Shown piece after piece: positions 1-10,126 of a DNA stretch of 37,182 nt. The number at the start of each line of letters is the position of its first letter. Within the stretch, counting starts at the first letter, position 1. This DNA comes from Burkholderiaceae bacterium (GTDB taxonomy: Bacteria > Pseudomonadota > Gammaproteobacteria > Burkholderiales > Burkholderiaceae), in the NCBI GenBank assembly GCA_947448625.1, contig CANFOT010000012.1, forward strand, positions 1 through 37,182. The letters run 5' to 3'. Under the pieces are notes generated by a model that was given only the letters and a program-made list of their open reading frames with translations, ran no database searches and had not been told where the DNA came from. The translations under genes were made by a program, and so were the position numbers.

Positions 1-78
1 GCCGCTACTTACGCTGCAAAAGAACAGGCTGCCATTGCACAAGGTATGCCTGAAGCCCTGAAGCAATTTAATTTTTGA
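1..78 (+). CDS. mraZ: MraZ, C-terminal end only (partial)
   Basis: An open frame enters from the left edge and stops at TGA 76-78, giving 25 residues that end in MPEALKQFNF. That ending, and the position just before rsmH, fit the C-terminus of MraZ, the DNA-binding repressor encoded first in the dcw cluster. Only the tail is visible, so neither the AbrB-like domains nor the operator repeats normally found upstream can be checked. The stop lies 12 bases before the rsmH start, consistent with one transcript. The assignment rests on position and tail similarity. Confidence 0.8.
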   Translation, partial: AATYAAKEQAAIAQGMPEALKQFNF

Positions 79-90
79 TGACAGGGTGCC

Positions 91-1041
91 ATGAACATAA
101 CTCATCGCCCAGTATTACTGGCCGAGGCGGTGACGGCGCTGATCAGTGGTCCGCGTATCGCAGCCCCCGAAGCTTCAAAAAATCTACTCTTGATCGATGG
201 AACCTTTGGGCGGGGTGGTCATACCCAAGCGCTCCTTGCGCAACTGCCTCCGAGTGCGAGGATGATTTCTTTCGACAAGGATTTGGATGCAATTGCAGTA
301 GCGGAAAAAATCAACGACTCTCGTTTGTGGATCGTGCACGACAGTTTTGCGCAGATGGATCAGTACGCGGAACCAGAATCCGTCGATGGCATTTTGTTGG
401 ATCTCGGTATCAGCTCACCGCAAGTGGACGAGGCACATCGCGGCTTTTCCTTTCGCAAGGACGGTCCACTAGATATGCGAATGAATACGGATCACGGTTT
501 GACGGCGGCGGAATGGTTGGAGCAAGCATCACAAGAGGACATCACGCGCGTGATTAAGACTTATGGTGAGGAGCGTTTTGCATTTCAGATCGCTAAAGCT
601 ATTGTGGCTAAGCGAGAAGAGGGCCTGTCTCCAAAAACAACCCTGCAATTAGCAAGCTTGGTAGCTAGTGTTGTTCGCACAAGAGAGGTGGGTCAAGATC
701 CCGCGACTAGAACTTTCCAGGCGCTGCGAATTTTTATTAATCGTGAGCTAGAGGATCTAGAGCTGGGATTGAAAGCAGCACTGAATTTATTAAAGCCGGG
801 TGCGCGATTGGCCGTGATCAGCTTTCATTCCCTAGAGGATCGGATCGTGAAGCAGTTTCTGCAGTCACATGCCAAGGTTGAAGTGCCGCGTGGATTGCCT
901 GTTCGTGACAGAGATTTACCTCAAAGTGCCTTAGAAATTATTGGCCGCGTTAAGCCGAGTGACGAGGAGGTTCGCGAGAACCCCCGCGCTCGTTCAGCCA
1001 TCATGCGGATTGCTGAAAAGCGCGCAGGGGTAATAGCTTGA
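91..1041 (+). CDS. rsmH: 16S rRNA (cytosine1402-N4)-methyltransferase RsmH
   Basis: RsmH (MraW) uses S-adenosylmethionine to methylate N4 of C1402 in 16S rRNA and acts in the cytoplasm on the small ribosomal subunit. The 316-residue length matches the family (about 313 in E. coli). The SAM-binding glycine-rich loop DGTFGRGGH is at residues 36-44, followed by the family motif [15 protein letters not shown] and, near the C-terminus, [11 protein letters not shown]. It starts with ATG 12 bases after mraZ. The final codons overlap the ftsL start by four bases (TTGA), suggesting coupled translation. Nothing is missing from the fold as far as can be read. Confidence 0.98.
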   Translation: MNITHRPVLLAEAVTALISGPRIAAPEASKNLLLIDGTFGRGGHTQALLAQLPPSARMISFDKDLDAIAVAEKINDSRLWIVHDSFAQMDQYAEPESVDGILLDLGISSPQVDEAHRGFSFRKDGPLDMRMNTDHGLTAAEWLEQASQEDITRVIKTYGEERFAFQIAKAIVAKREEGLSPKTTLQLASLVASVVRTREVGQDPATRTFQALRIFINRELEDLELGLKAALNLLKPGARLAVISFHSLEDRIVKQFLQSHAKVEVPRGLPVRDRDLPQSALEIIGRVKPSDEEVRENPRARSAIMRIAEKRAGVIA

Positions 1042-1304
1042 ATCGCGCAACACTGACATTGCTTGCATTGCTATTGGTCTGCGCTCTTTCTTTGGTCGCA
1101 GCTCAGCAACGTGCGCGTAAATTATTTATCTCCCTAGAGCGTGCGCAAATTGAAGAGCGCAAACTCAATCAGGATTGGCTACGTTTGGAGTATGAACAGC
1201 GCAATCTATCCAAGTCTGCGCGGATTCGCGATGTAGCGCGCAATCAGTTGCATATGGTTCCCATCTCTCCAGAGCGTACTTTGTATTTGAAGGAGGCTAG
1301 ATGA
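1038..1304 (+). CDS. ftsL: Cell division protein FtsL
   Basis: FtsL is a small bitopic divisome protein that forms the FtsQLB complex and helps activate septal synthesis by FtsWI. The 88-residue product has a very short cytoplasmic N-terminus, one membrane span at about residues 4-22 and then a charged periplasmic heptad-like region suited to coiled-coil pairing. The start codon is TTG at 1038, overlapping the rsmH TGA stop; no ATG lies near enough to keep the membrane span. The end overlaps ftsI by four bases (ATGA). FtsL sequences diverge strongly, so the call relies on size, topology and position between rsmH and ftsI. Confidence 0.93.
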   Translation: MNRATLTLLALLLVCALSLVAAQQRARKLFISLERAQIEERKLNQDWLRLEYEQRNLSKSARIRDVARNQLHMVPISPERTLYLKEAR

Positions 1305-3073
1305 GGCCAGTAGGTTTTTCAACTACGCCAAATTTAGTATTGCGTCTGCCGATGTGGCGGTCACGTCTAATGCTGTTCATGTTGTTCTTTGTATTCATGC
1401 TCCTGTTAATCCGGGCTTTCTGGATTCAAGGCCCAGGAAATGCGTTCTATGAGGCGAAGGGTGTACGCGGAACCCAGCGTGAGTTGGAGTTGCCTGCTTC
1501 CCGCGGAAAAATATTGGATCGTAATGGTCAGGTGATTGCTACGAGCCTAGAGGCAAAGTCAGTCATTGCCTATAACGACACCGTGCCAGATGATTTGGCT
1601 GCAGACAAGGTTCAGAAGTTGGCGAGTCTATTGCAGATTAGCGAATCAGAATTACGCAAAAAGTTAAAAGAAGATCGAAAACAAATTTTCTTGAAGCGCC
1701 AAGTAGATCCAGATGCTGCACAACAAATTAAGCAATTAGAAATTCCAGGCATTGGTTTAAATAACGAATACCGTCGCTTTTATCCAGAGGGTGAGGCAAT
1801 GGCGCACGTCGTTGGCTTTACTAATGTGGAAGATCGCGGCCAAGAAGGCATGGAACTCTCTAGAGAAAAAGAGTTAGCCGGACATCCAGGCGCTCGTCGA
1901 GTGGTTGTAGATCGCCTGGGTCGTGTTGTCGAAGATGTTTCTATTTTGCAATTACCGCAAAACGGCAAGGATTTACAGCTTTCTATTGATAGCAAGATTC
2001 AGTTCCTTGCTTATAACGCTGTTAAAAATGCAGTCGAGCAGCACCATGCAAGTGCTGGTGGTGCAGTGGTGCTAGATACTCAAACTGGCGAAATATTGGC
2101 TTTGGCAAACTACCCAAGCTATAACCCCAATGATCGCAAGAAGCTAACAGGTGAACAATTACGCAATCGTGTTTTGACTGATACGTTTGAGCCAGGCTCA
2201 ACGATTAAGCCGTTGACGATTTCGATTGCTTTGGAGAAGGGTGCTGTTGCACCCAATACTAATTTGGTAATTGGTGCTAAATATTTAGTTGGTCCAAAGC
2301 CGATTACAGATACCCATCCGTACGGCAACTTAACTGTTGCTCAAATTATTCAGAAGTCTAGCAATATTGGTACCGCTAAAATTGCTATGAACAATCTATC
2401 CGCAGAAGAGATGTGGAATTTCTACACCTCTGTCGGCTTGGGTCAAGCCCCAAAAATTGGTTTCCCTGGTGCAGTTGCGGGAACAGTACACCCTTATAAA
2501 AAATGGATGCCCACCGATCAGGCGCGCATTGCTTTTGGATATGGCATTTCTGCTTCCCTCTTTCAGGTTGCTCGTGCGTACACCATATTCGCGCGCGATG
2601 GTGAATTAGTGCCATTGACAATTGAGCGCAGTCCAGACTTCAAGCCTGGTACTCGCATCATCACAGCAAAGACGGCAACTGAAATGCGTAGCATGTTGGA
2701 GACAGTGACAGAGCCTGGTGGAACTGCAATCAAAGCGCAGGCCGAGGGTTATCGCGTTGGTGGAAAAACAGGTACCGCACATAAATTGGTGGGCAAAGGT
2801 TATGGCAATAAGTATCGAGCTTACTTTGCAGGTATTGCCCCGATTAGCGCGCCACGTATTGTGGTTGCCGTAATGATTGATGAGCCTACTGGCGGTAGTC
2901 ATTATGGTGGGGATGTTGCGGCACCCGTGTTCTCGACCATTGTTAGTGAAACCTTGCGTACCTTAAATGTACTGCCAGATAGTAGCGTGAAGCAAATGAC
3001 ATTGCAGGATAAAAATCCTGTGGAAATTCAGAGTGCATCGGTTAAAACTCACTCAGCGGTTTTGAAAAGATGA
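1301..3073 (+). CDS. ftsI: Septal peptidoglycan transpeptidase FtsI (PBP3)
   Basis: FtsI is the division-specific class B penicillin-binding protein that crosslinks septal peptidoglycan in the periplasm, working with FtsW. The 590-residue protein has a short cytoplasmic tail and one signal-anchor span at about residues 20-43. A pedestal domain containing the RGKILDRNG motif follows, then the transpeptidase domain. All three catalytic motifs are present: STIK with the acylated serine at S300, SSN at 353-355 and KTG at 489-491. A good AGGAGG ribosome site at 1291-1296 sits inside ftsL, just before the ATG. The end overlaps murE by four bases. Confidence 0.98.
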   Translation: MRPVGFSTTPNLVLRLPMWRSRLMLFMLFFVFMLLLIRAFWIQGPGNAFYEAKGVRGTQRELELPASRGKILDRNGQVIATSLEAKSVIAYNDTVPDDLAADKVQKLASLLQISESELRKKLKEDRKQIFLKRQVDPDAAQQIKQLEIPGIGLNNEYRRFYPEGEAMAHVVGFTNVEDRGQEGMELSREKELAGHPGARRVVVDRLGRVVEDVSILQLPQNGKDLQLSIDSKIQFLAYNAVKNAVEQHHASAGGAVVLDTQTGEILALANYPSYNPNDRKKLTGEQLRNRVLTDTFEPGSTIKPLTISIALEKGAVAPNTNLVIGAKYLVGPKPITDTHPYGNLTVAQIIQKSSNIGTAKIAMNNLSAEEMWNFYTSVGLGQAPKIGFPGAVAGTVHPYKKWMPTDQARIAFGYGISASLFQVARAYTIFARDGELVPLTIERSPDFKPGTRIITAKTATEMRSMLETVTEPGGTAIKAQAEGYRVGGKTGTAHKLVGKGYGNKYRAYFAGIAPISAPRIVVAVMIDEPTGGSHYGGDVAAPVFSTIVSETLRTLNVLPDSSVKQMTLQDKNPVEIQSASVKTHSAVLKR

Positions 3074-4623
3074 TGGCGATGATTAATATAGAGCCCCATC
3101 TTTTAATCTCTCACTTGCGTGATCTCACTTCTGCGGATGCAAAAGTGAGTGTTGACAGCCGCCAAATTCAGTCTGGCGATATTTTTCTTGCTTATTCTGT
3201 TGGGCATGGCAATGCCTTACGAGATGGTCGTGATTACATTGCCGCTGCATTAGCGAATGGAGCGGCAGCAGTCGCATTTGACCCTGCTGATGGCGTTGCT
3301 AACGAGTACTTGGATCGTCCAGAATGTTTTGCTGTTGAAAATCTGGCAGTCTTGGCTGGAGAACTTTGTGCGGAGTGGTATGACTACCCAAGCAAAAAAT
3401 TAAATGTCATTGGTGTTACGGGTACCAATGGAAAAACAAGCATCACCCAATGGTTGGCCCAGGCTTTGGACGAGCCAAATCATAGGACGGCGGTCCTGGG
3501 CACCTTGGGTACAGGATTTCCTGGTGCATTAATCCAGACTGGCTACACCACGCCAGATGCAGCGCGCTTGCAAACTCAGTTAAAAGAATTGCTCGATGCC
3601 GGCGCTCAGCAGGTTGCTATAGAGGTTTCCTCCCATGCACTTGATCAAGATCGCATAGCCGGGGTGGATGTCCATAGTGCCGTATTTACAAATTTGACCC
3701 AAGATCATTTGGACTATCACGGCACGATGGGAGAGTACGCCGAAGCAAAAGCAAAACTATTTCAGCAGCCTCAACTTGAGAATGCCATCATTAATTTTGA
3801 TGATGCATTTGGGCGTGAGTTGGCGATGAAGCTGCTTGCCATGAATGGCCCTCAAGTATGGGGTTATGCCTTAAGCAGAGATGCTTTTGCTGGGTTTGAG
3901 AAATTTGGCGATCGCCTGAAGCGGGTTTATACAGAAGACACCGTTCTGACATCCGTTGGCTACCAGTCGCAATTTATTTGTGATGCAGTTGGTTCGGGTG
4001 CTGTCCGGTTGGCAGTTCTAGGTGAATTTAATTTGAGCAACTGCTTGGCTGTCTGGGCGGTCTTGCTGGCTCAAGGTTTGAGCTTTGATGATGCTTCTAA
4101 GCGTATGGCCAAGTTAAGTGCTGTCCCTGGCCGCATGGAGCTGATTCGCCTGAATAAAACACACAGAACTGAAGGCCCCTTAATTGTTGTTGATTATGCG
4201 CACACCCCAGATGCCCTTGCTCAAGCATTGAGTGCCTTACGGACAATGGCAATTCAAAGGGGTGGAAAAGTGTGGTGTGTTTTTGGTTGCGGTGGCGACC
4301 GAGATTCGGGTAAGCGCCCCCAAATGGGGCGTGTTGCGCAAGAGTTTGCAGATCATATAGTGATTACTAGCGATAACCCCCGATCCGAAGATCCGGAGGC
4401 AATTATTGCCATGATTCAAGCCGGAATGTCAGGTCATTTGACCAACGTTCAAGCTGTGCCCGATAGAGCGGCTGCCATCATGGCTGCAGTTCGTCATGCT
4501 GATATTAAAGATATTATTTTGGTGGCTGGCAAGGGACATGAGTCTACTCAAGAAATCAAAGGTAAAAAGTTTGATTTTTCTGATCAAGAGCATATTCGTC
4601 TGGCAGCAGGGGGTGGTGTATGA
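3070..4623 (+). CDS. murE: UDP-MurNAc-tripeptide synthetase MurE (meso-DAP adding)
   Basis: MurE is a cytoplasmic ATP-dependent ligase that adds the third amino acid to UDP-MurNAc-L-Ala-D-Glu. The 517-residue protein shows the Mur ligase ATP loop GTNGKT at residues 118-123, the central-domain signature with SSHALDQDR, and a C-terminal domain carrying DNPR at 435-438. In characterised MurE enzymes DNPR marks specificity for meso-diaminopimelate rather than lysine, so DAP-type peptidoglycan is inferred. The ATG at 3070 overlaps the ftsI stop (ATGA); in-frame ATGs at 3073 and 3079 are possible alternatives. The end overlaps murF by four bases. Confidence 0.97.
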   Translation: MMAMINIEPHLLISHLRDLTSADAKVSVDSRQIQSGDIFLAYSVGHGNALRDGRDYIAAALANGAAAVAFDPADGVANEYLDRPECFAVENLAVLAGELCAEWYDYPSKKLNVIGVTGTNGKTSITQWLAQALDEPNHRTAVLGTLGTGFPGALIQTGYTTPDAARLQTQLKELLDAGAQQVAIEVSSHALDQDRIAGVDVHSAVFTNLTQDHLDYHGTMGEYAEAKAKLFQQPQLENAIINFDDAFGRELAMKLLAMNGPQVWGYALSRDAFAGFEKFGDRLKRVYTEDTVLTSVGYQSQFICDAVGSGAVRLAVLGEFNLSNCLAVWAVLLAQGLSFDDASKRMAKLSAVPGRMELIRLNKTHRTEGPLIVVDYAHTPDALAQALSALRTMAIQRGGKVWCVFGCGGDRDSGKRPQMGRVAQEFADHIVITSDNPRSEDPEAIIAMIQAGMSGHLTNVQAVPDRAAAIMAAVRHADIKDIILVAGKGHESTQEIKGKKFDFSDQEHIRLAAGGGV

Positions 4624-6068
4624 GTACGCCGATGACTACCCTTGCTCAAGTACATGCCATGTTGCCAGGCAGCCAGTTGATTCACGCTGATGATGAGTCC
4701 GCTCTAGCACTCCCTATTTCTCGTGTGGGTAGCGATAGTCGCCAGATTGAGTCTGGTGAATTATTTGTTGCCTTGTCGGGGGAGCATTTTGATGCGCATC
4801 ATTTCTTGGGTGATGTTGCTACAGCAGGCGCAACTGCAGCTCTCATTAGCAATAAAGAAGCGTGTCCAGAAAATTTAGCTGCAGTTTGTGTTCAAGACAC
4901 AAAGCAAGCTTTGGGTGAGCTAGCGAAGGCATGGCGCGCACAATTTTCTATCCCGGTGGCTTTGGTAACTGGATCCAATGGTAAGACTACCGTAAAAGAA
5001 ATGATTGCCGCTATCTTCAAGGTCGCTGCCGATGAAGAGTACACCTTGGTCACCAAGGGCAATTTAAATAATGATATTGGCCTACCTTTAACTTTGCTGC
5101 GTATGCGATCAACCGATCGTTTGGCAGTGATTGAGTTGGGCATGAATCATCCTGGCGAAACGGCAGAGTTAGCCGCGATTGCGCAAGCAAATATTGCCCT
5201 AATTAACAATGCACAACGTGAGCATCAAGAATTTATGGCGACGGTGGAAGCTGTTGCAAAAGAACATTCAGCTGCCTTGAGCGCACTCCCTGCAGACGGT
5301 GTTGCAGTATTCCCAGCGGATTCTGAATTTTCTGATATGTGGCGTCAGGCAGCCGCAGGGCGTAAGGTGATTGATTTTGCTTTATCTGCAAACACCTCTT
5401 TAGCTAAAGCTTCTGTGACTGGTAAGTTGTTGGCCAGCGGAAGAGTTGAAATTACGACAGAGCTTGGCAAGATTGAGGTTCAACTCAATACCTTGGGAAA
5501 TCATAATGTTCGTAATGCACTAGCTGCTTCTGCGGTCGCTTTAGGTGCTGGCTTGAGTCTTGACAACATCAAAGCAGGCTTAGAGTCCTTTGCTCCTGTA
5601 AACGGACGCATGCAATCAAAGCCTTTAAATACGAGTCGCACTTTAATTGATGATAGTTACAACGCAAATCCAGACTCTGTCAGGGCTGCCATTGATGCGC
5701 TTAAGCAATCTGGAAATGCTTCCTGGCTGGTATTGGGTGATATGGGTGAAGTAGGCGATCAAGGTCCTGCATTTCATGAGGAAGTTGGTGCTTATGCTGC
5801 TGAGCAGGGTATTAGTAAGCTATTCGCCCTTGGAGAGCAGTGCAAATTTGCAGTGCATGGGTTTAATACATCACAAAAAAGCGAAGCTGCTATTGGTGCT
5901 ACGCATTTCACTACATTGGATCAATTGCTTGAAGAGCTCAATGTGGCATTGGCACATCAAGAGTCAAACAAGCAGATGCATTTAGATATTTTGGTTAAGG
6001 GATCTCGTTTTATGCGTATGGAGCGTGTAGTGCAAGCCTTATTAGAGGAGGCTAAAACATGCTCTTAA
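4620..6068 (+). CDS. murF: UDP-MurNAc-pentapeptide synthetase MurF
   Basis: MurF ligates D-Ala-D-Ala, made by Ddl, onto the UDP-MurNAc-tripeptide and so finishes the cytoplasmic precursor. The 482-residue product has the ATP loop GSNGKT at 118-123, [22 protein letters not shown] and the C-terminal signature [10 protein letters not shown]. The spacing of the domains is normal for the family. ATG 4620 overlaps the murE stop, and the last ten bases overlap the mraY start, where an AGAGGAGG ribosome site (6045-6052) lies within murF codons. Translation of murE, murF and mraY is therefore probably coupled. Confidence 0.97.
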   Translation: MSTPMTTLAQVHAMLPGSQLIHADDESALALPISRVGSDSRQIESGELFVALSGEHFDAHHFLGDVATAGATAALISNKEACPENLAAVCVQDTKQALGELAKAWRAQFSIPVALVTGSNGKTTVKEMIAAIFKVAADEEYTLVTKGNLNNDIGLPLTLLRMRSTDRLAVIELGMNHPGETAELAAIAQANIALINNAQREHQEFMATVEAVAKEHSAALSALPADGVAVFPADSEFSDMWRQAAAGRKVIDFALSANTSLAKASVTGKLLASGRVEITTELGKIEVQLNTLGNHNVRNALAASAVALGAGLSLDNIKAGLESFAPVNGRMQSKPLNTSRTLIDDSYNANPDSVRAAIDALKQSGNASWLVLGDMGEVGDQGPAFHEEVGAYAAEQGISKLFALGEQCKFAVHGFNTSQKSEAAIGATHFTTLDQLLEELNVALAHQESNKQMHLDILVKGSRFMRMERVVQALLEEAKTCS

Positions 6069-7228
6069 TATTGGCGCAATGGTTACAGGATGATTTTGGA
6101 TTTTTCCGAGTCTTTAACTACATTACCTTTAGAGCGGTGATGGCAACAGTGACTGCTTTGCTCATTGGCTTGGCAGCAGGTCCATGGGTTATTCGGAAGT
6201 TAGCTGCTTTAAAGATGGGTCAAGCAGTTCGTACAGATGGCCCGCAAACTCATTTGGTGAAATCAGGCACCCCTACGATGGGTGGCGTCTTGATTCTTTT
6301 GGGTATTTTTATCTCCTGTATGTTGTGGGCAGATTTGAGCAATCGCTTTATTTGGATTGTGATGATTGTGACTTTTGGTTTTGGGATGATCGGCTGGGTT
6401 GATGATTACCGTAAGGTAGCCCACAAAGATCCAAAAGGGATGGCCTCAAGAGAAAAATTCTTCTGGCAGACTTTGATTGGATTATTTGCTGCTATTTATT
6501 TGGCCTTCTCTGTATCAGAAGTAAATAACCTCAAAGTCTTGCAGCTGTTTTTTGATTGGCTCAAAAGTGGTTTTGCTTTGAATTTGCCAGCCAAATCGAA
6601 CTTACTCATTCCTTTCATGAAAGAAATTAGCTATCCGCTTGGCGTAATGGGCTTCATTATTTTGAGTTACTTAGTGATTGTTGGCAGCAGCAACGCGGTG
6701 AACTTGACTGATGGCCTTGATGGATTGGTGATCATGCCGGTCATTTTAGTTGGCGCAGCACTGGGTGCATTTGCTTATGTGATGGGCAATGCAATTTACG
6801 CAAAGTATTTATTGTTTCCTTATATTCCCGGTGCTGGTGAGCTCATGATTTTCTGTGGGGCTATGGGTGGTGCAGGTCTCGCATTCCTTTGGTACAACAC
6901 GCATCCGGCCCAAGTATTTATGGGTGATGTCGGTGCACTTGCATTAGGTGGCGCACTCGGCACTATTGCCGTTATTGTTCGTCAAGAAATCGTACTCTTT
7001 GTGATGGGTGGGATTTTTGTTGCAGAGACGGTTTCAGTGATGCTGCAAGTTTTCTGGTTCAAATTCACTAAGAAGCGTTTTGGTGAAGGCCGTCGTATTT
7101 TTAGGATGGCACCACTTCATCATCATTTCGAATTGGGTGGCTGGCGCGAAACACAAGTAGTGGTTCGTTTCTGGATCATCACCATTTTATTAGTTCTCAT
7201 TGGCCTCTCCAGCCTTAAATTAAGGTAA
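6059..7228 (+). CDS. mraY: Phospho-N-acetylmuramoyl-pentapeptide transferase MraY
   Basis: MraY moves phospho-MurNAc-pentapeptide onto undecaprenyl phosphate to make lipid I in the inner membrane. The 389-residue protein is strongly hydrophobic, with about ten predicted spans. It carries the family motifs [14 protein letters not shown] with the paired aspartates, [12 protein letters not shown], and HHHFE near the C-terminus, a histidine stretch needed for activity in characterised enzymes. It begins with ATG at 6059 inside the end of murF and is followed after ten bases by murD. Its substrate comes from MurF, and its product goes to MurG further along the same cluster. Confidence 0.98.
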   Translation: MLLILAQWLQDDFGFFRVFNYITFRAVMATVTALLIGLAAGPWVIRKLAALKMGQAVRTDGPQTHLVKSGTPTMGGVLILLGIFISCMLWADLSNRFIWIVMIVTFGFGMIGWVDDYRKVAHKDPKGMASREKFFWQTLIGLFAAIYLAFSVSEVNNLKVLQLFFDWLKSGFALNLPAKSNLLIPFMKEISYPLGVMGFIILSYLVIVGSSNAVNLTDGLDGLVIMPVILVGAALGAFAYVMGNAIYAKYLLFPYIPGAGELMIFCGAMGGAGLAFLWYNTHPAQVFMGDVGALALGGALGTIAVIVRQEIVLFVMGGIFVAETVSVMLQVFWFKFTKKRFGEGRRIFRMAPLHHHFELGGWRETQVVVRFWIITILLVLIGLSSLKLR

Positions 7229-7238
7229 GCCAAAGAAT

Positions 7239-8858
7239 ATGCATAACTTAGATCAAGCCTTCGCTAATCCGACGCTCATCGCAGATGAGGCTTATCAAGC
7301 ACCTCAACATTTCTTGATTCTAGGATTGGGGGAATCTGGCTATGCAATGGCTAAGTGGTGTTTGCGCAATGGTGCAAAAGTAAGTCTGGCTGATACGCGC
7401 AATCGTGAGAATCTGAATGATCGGCAAAAAGCCTGGTTGGCTGATCTCGAGTTTGCAGGACTCAAAGATGCTTATTTTGGTTCACTTGATGGTTCCAGCC
7501 TCAAAAATATCGATGTGATTGGTATTAGCCCTGGCTTGTCTCCACTCCAAGAGCCTACAGCTTCTTTTTTAGCCAAGGCACAGGAATCAAGTATTGATAT
7601 TTGGGGAGAGTTGGAATTCTTTGCTAGAGCTATTGCAGCGTTGGATCGTATGGCTCAGTCAGATAATTTTCAATATAAGCCTGCTGTCTTGGCTATTACT
7701 GGCACCAACGGAAAGACAACGACGACCGCGCTAACAGGGCAGCTATGTGAGCGTGCAGGTAAGAGAGTTGCTGTTGCCGGAAACATTAGCCCAGCAGCTT
7801 TAGATAAGTTGATGTCTTGCTTGGATGAGTCTGATCAAGTCGCCGATATGCCTGAGATTTGGGTGCTTGAACTCTCGAGCTTCCAATTGGTTTACACGGG
7901 TACTTTCAATGCGACAGCAGCGACTGTATTAAATATTACGCAAGATCACTTAGATTGGCATGGTGATATGCAGGCCTATGTGGATGCTAAAGCCAATATC
8001 TTTGGACAAGACACTATTTGCATCTTGAATCGCGATGATTCACTGGTAATGAATTTGCTTACTGATGAGCAAAAATCGCATAAATCGATCGTTACGTTCG
8101 GCGCTGGTCGTCCTGATGAGCAAGGTGCCTTTGGGATTGAGCATGATCTGCGCGCCGGTGGAATTGATTGGTTGGTCTGGGCTGAGGTGGATGAAGATCT
8201 TGAGCCTCAACCTAAGCGCCGCCGTAAAGCTGCTGTTGTAGAGGAGGAGCCATTAAGGCTAAAGCGCTTGATACCTGCTGATGCTTTACGTATTCGTGGT
8301 CGCCACAATGCTTTGAATGCATTGGCTGCATTAGCCTTGGCACGAGCAGCAGGTTTGCCAATGAATATGCTCTTGCATGGTTTGCGTGACTATCAGGGCG
8401 AGCCTCACCGCGTTCAAAGCGTTTCGATTATTTCGAATGTTGAGTATGTAGATGACAGCAAGGGTACCAATGTGGGTGCAACGGTAGCTGCGTTGAATGG
8501 TTTAAGTGCCAATGAATCGGGCAAGCGGATCTGGTTGATTGCCGGCGGAGAAGGAAAGGGTCAAGACTTTAGTCCTTTGCGTGACCCTGCAATGAGATTT
8601 GTAAAGGGTGTTTTCTTGATTGGTAAGGATGCTCCAAGAATTGCAGAAGCTTTGGCTGACTCTGTTCCTTGTGTCATGAGTGAGACTCTACAAAATGCAG
8701 TGGCTGAGGCTGCGAAACAAGCTCAGTCTGGCGATATTGTTTTATTGTCACCAGCTTGTGCCAGCTTTGATCAGTTCAGCGATTACGTGGCACGTGCCGA
8801 GGCATTTATTGCTGAAGTTCAAGAATTGGGAATGCAATTCGAAGGGGCTGATGCATGA
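7239..8858 (+). CDS. murD: UDP-MurNAc-L-Ala-D-Glu synthetase MurD, enlarged
   Basis: MurD adds D-glutamate to UDP-MurNAc-L-Ala in the cytoplasm using ATP. The ATP loop GTNGKTTT is at 155-162, followed by ELSSFQL, NITQDHLDWHG and, near the C-terminus, LLSPACASFDQF, all typical. At 539 residues it is about 100 longer than E. coli MurD (438). The extra length is an N-terminal extension of about 20 residues and an insertion near residues 285-345, in the central-to-C-terminal region, which holds the acidic-basic stretch EVDEDLEPQPKRRRK (basic cluster K326-K330). The insert looks like a flexible linker. The end overlaps ftsW by four bases. Confidence 0.96.
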   Translation: MHNLDQAFANPTLIADEAYQAPQHFLILGLGESGYAMAKWCLRNGAKVSLADTRNRENLNDRQKAWLADLEFAGLKDAYFGSLDGSSLKNIDVIGISPGLSPLQEPTASFLAKAQESSIDIWGELEFFARAIAALDRMAQSDNFQYKPAVLAITGTNGKTTTTALTGQLCERAGKRVAVAGNISPAALDKLMSCLDESDQVADMPEIWVLELSSFQLVYTGTFNATAATVLNITQDHLDWHGDMQAYVDAKANIFGQDTICILNRDDSLVMNLLTDEQKSHKSIVTFGAGRPDEQGAFGIEHDLRAGGIDWLVWAEVDEDLEPQPKRRRKAAVVEEEPLRLKRLIPADALRIRGRHNALNALAALALARAAGLPMNMLLHGLRDYQGEPHRVQSVSIISNVEYVDDSKGTNVGATVAALNGLSANESGKRIWLIAGGEGKGQDFSPLRDPAMRFVKGVFLIGKDAPRIAEALADSVPCVMSETLQNAVAEAAKQAQSGDIVLLSPACASFDQFSDYVARAEAFIAEVQELGMQFEGADA

Positions 8859-10126
8859 GTTTGAAGGAAAAACTTTTTCCTGAGAATCGTTTGGGCCTTG
8901 GCCGGTTCTGGAATTTTTCCAGAGGCGGGATAGATAATTTCCGTAGTGGCTTGAGAGATGCGGTTTCTGGTGTTGAGCAAACTCGCTCACGCATGATGGA
9001 CTATGACCAGTTACTGGTATGGGCAGTACTATCTTTGGCCTTAATTGGATTGGTGATGGTTTATTCCGCATCCATTACCTTAGCCGATGGACCTAAGTAC
9101 GCAAATTACAGCAGCAACTTTTTTCTGATTCGCCATGTTATTTCACTCGCGATTGCGATTGGCGTTGGTATTTGGGCGTTCAAGATTCCAACCAACGTTT
9201 GGGATCGTTATTCCCCAGTGATTTTTGGATTTACAGTGCTCTTACTAATTGCCGTACTCATCCCTGGCGTTGGAAAAGGGGTAAATGGTGCTAAGCGCTG
9301 GATTCCACTAGGTCTTATGAACTTCCAGCCATCGGAATTAATGAAGTTTGCTGCAGTAATTTTTGCCGCAAGCTACACAGTACAGCGCCAAGAATATTTG
9401 CACTCATTTGTTAAGGGCATGTTGCCAATGGGTATTGCCGTTGCTTTAGTTGGCGGCTTGCTGATGGCTGAACCTGATATGGGTGCATTTGTTGTCGTTG
9501 CCTTAATTGCCTTTGGAATTTTGTTCTTGGGGGGCATCAATGCCAAGTTGTTTGGTGGATTGATTTTGGTTGGTTTGATGAGCGGGGCGACGATGATTGC
9601 CCTCTCACCTTTCCGTCGTGGTCGCATGTTGGCGTTCATGGATCCATGGCAAGTCGACAATGCAGCGAACAAAGGTTATCAATTAACCCATTCTCTAATG
9701 GCATTTGGTCGTGGCGAATGGTTTGGCCTGGGCCTGGGTGGCAGTGTTGAAAAATTACATTATCTTCCCGAGGCACATACCGATTTCATTATGGCGGTGA
9801 TTGGTGAAGAGCTTGGATTTGTTGGTGTAGTGGTGATGATCTTCTTGTTCTATTGGATCGTGCGCCGTGCATTCCTCATCGGCCGTACTGCTTTGCAATT
9901 GGATCGTAGTTTTGCTGGTCTTGCTGCTAAAGGTGTAGCGATATGGATTGGTTGGCAAGCATTTATCAATATGGGTGTGAACTTAGGTTTGCTTCCTACT
10001 AAAGGTTTGACTCTTCCTTTGGTCAGCTATGGCGGCTCAGGAATTTTGATGAACGCAGTGGCAGTAGCAATGTTGCTTCGTATTGATTACGAAAATCGAA
10101 TCTTGATGCGAGGTGGCAAGTTATGA
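8855..10126 (+). CDS. ftsW: SEDS peptidoglycan glycosyltransferase FtsW
   Basis: FtsW is the septal SEDS-family polymerase that extends glycan strands from lipid II together with FtsI; an older proposal is that it flips lipid II. The 423-residue product has a cytoplasmic N-terminus of about 45 residues, then roughly ten membrane spans. Typical motifs include MVYSAS early in the first span, PSELMKFA, LPEAHTDFIMAVIGEELG in the large periplasmic loop region, and GLLPTKGLTLPLVSYGGSG near the end. ATG 8855 overlaps the murD stop, and the stop overlaps the murG start by four bases. RodA is a paralogue, but the dcw position supports FtsW. Confidence 0.97.
   Translation: MSLKEKLFPENRLGLGRFWNFSRGGIDNFRSGLRDAVSGVEQTRSRMMDYDQLLVWAVLSLALIGLVMVYSASITLADGPKYANYSSNFFLIRHVISLAIAIGVGIWAFKIPTNVWDRYSPVIFGFTVLLLIAVLIPGVGKGVNGAKRWIPLGLMNFQPSELMKFAAVIFAASYTVQRQEYLHSFVKGMLPMGIAVALVGGLLMAEPDMGAFVVVALIAFGILFLGGINAKLFGGLILVGLMSGATMIALSPFRRGRMLAFMDPWQVDNAANKGYQLTHSLMAFGRGEWFGLGLGGSVEKLHYLPEAHTDFIMAVIGEELGFVGVVVMIFLFYWIVRRAFLIGRTALQLDRSFAGLAAKGVAIWIGWQAFINMGVNLGLLPTKGLTLPLVSYGGSGILMNAVAVAMLLRIDYENRILMRGGKL

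Noticed and set aside
75..557. 160-residue open frame overlapping rsmH
   Set aside because: It lies wholly within the rsmH region in another frame, has low-complexity Ser/Arg/Gly composition and no recognisable domain.
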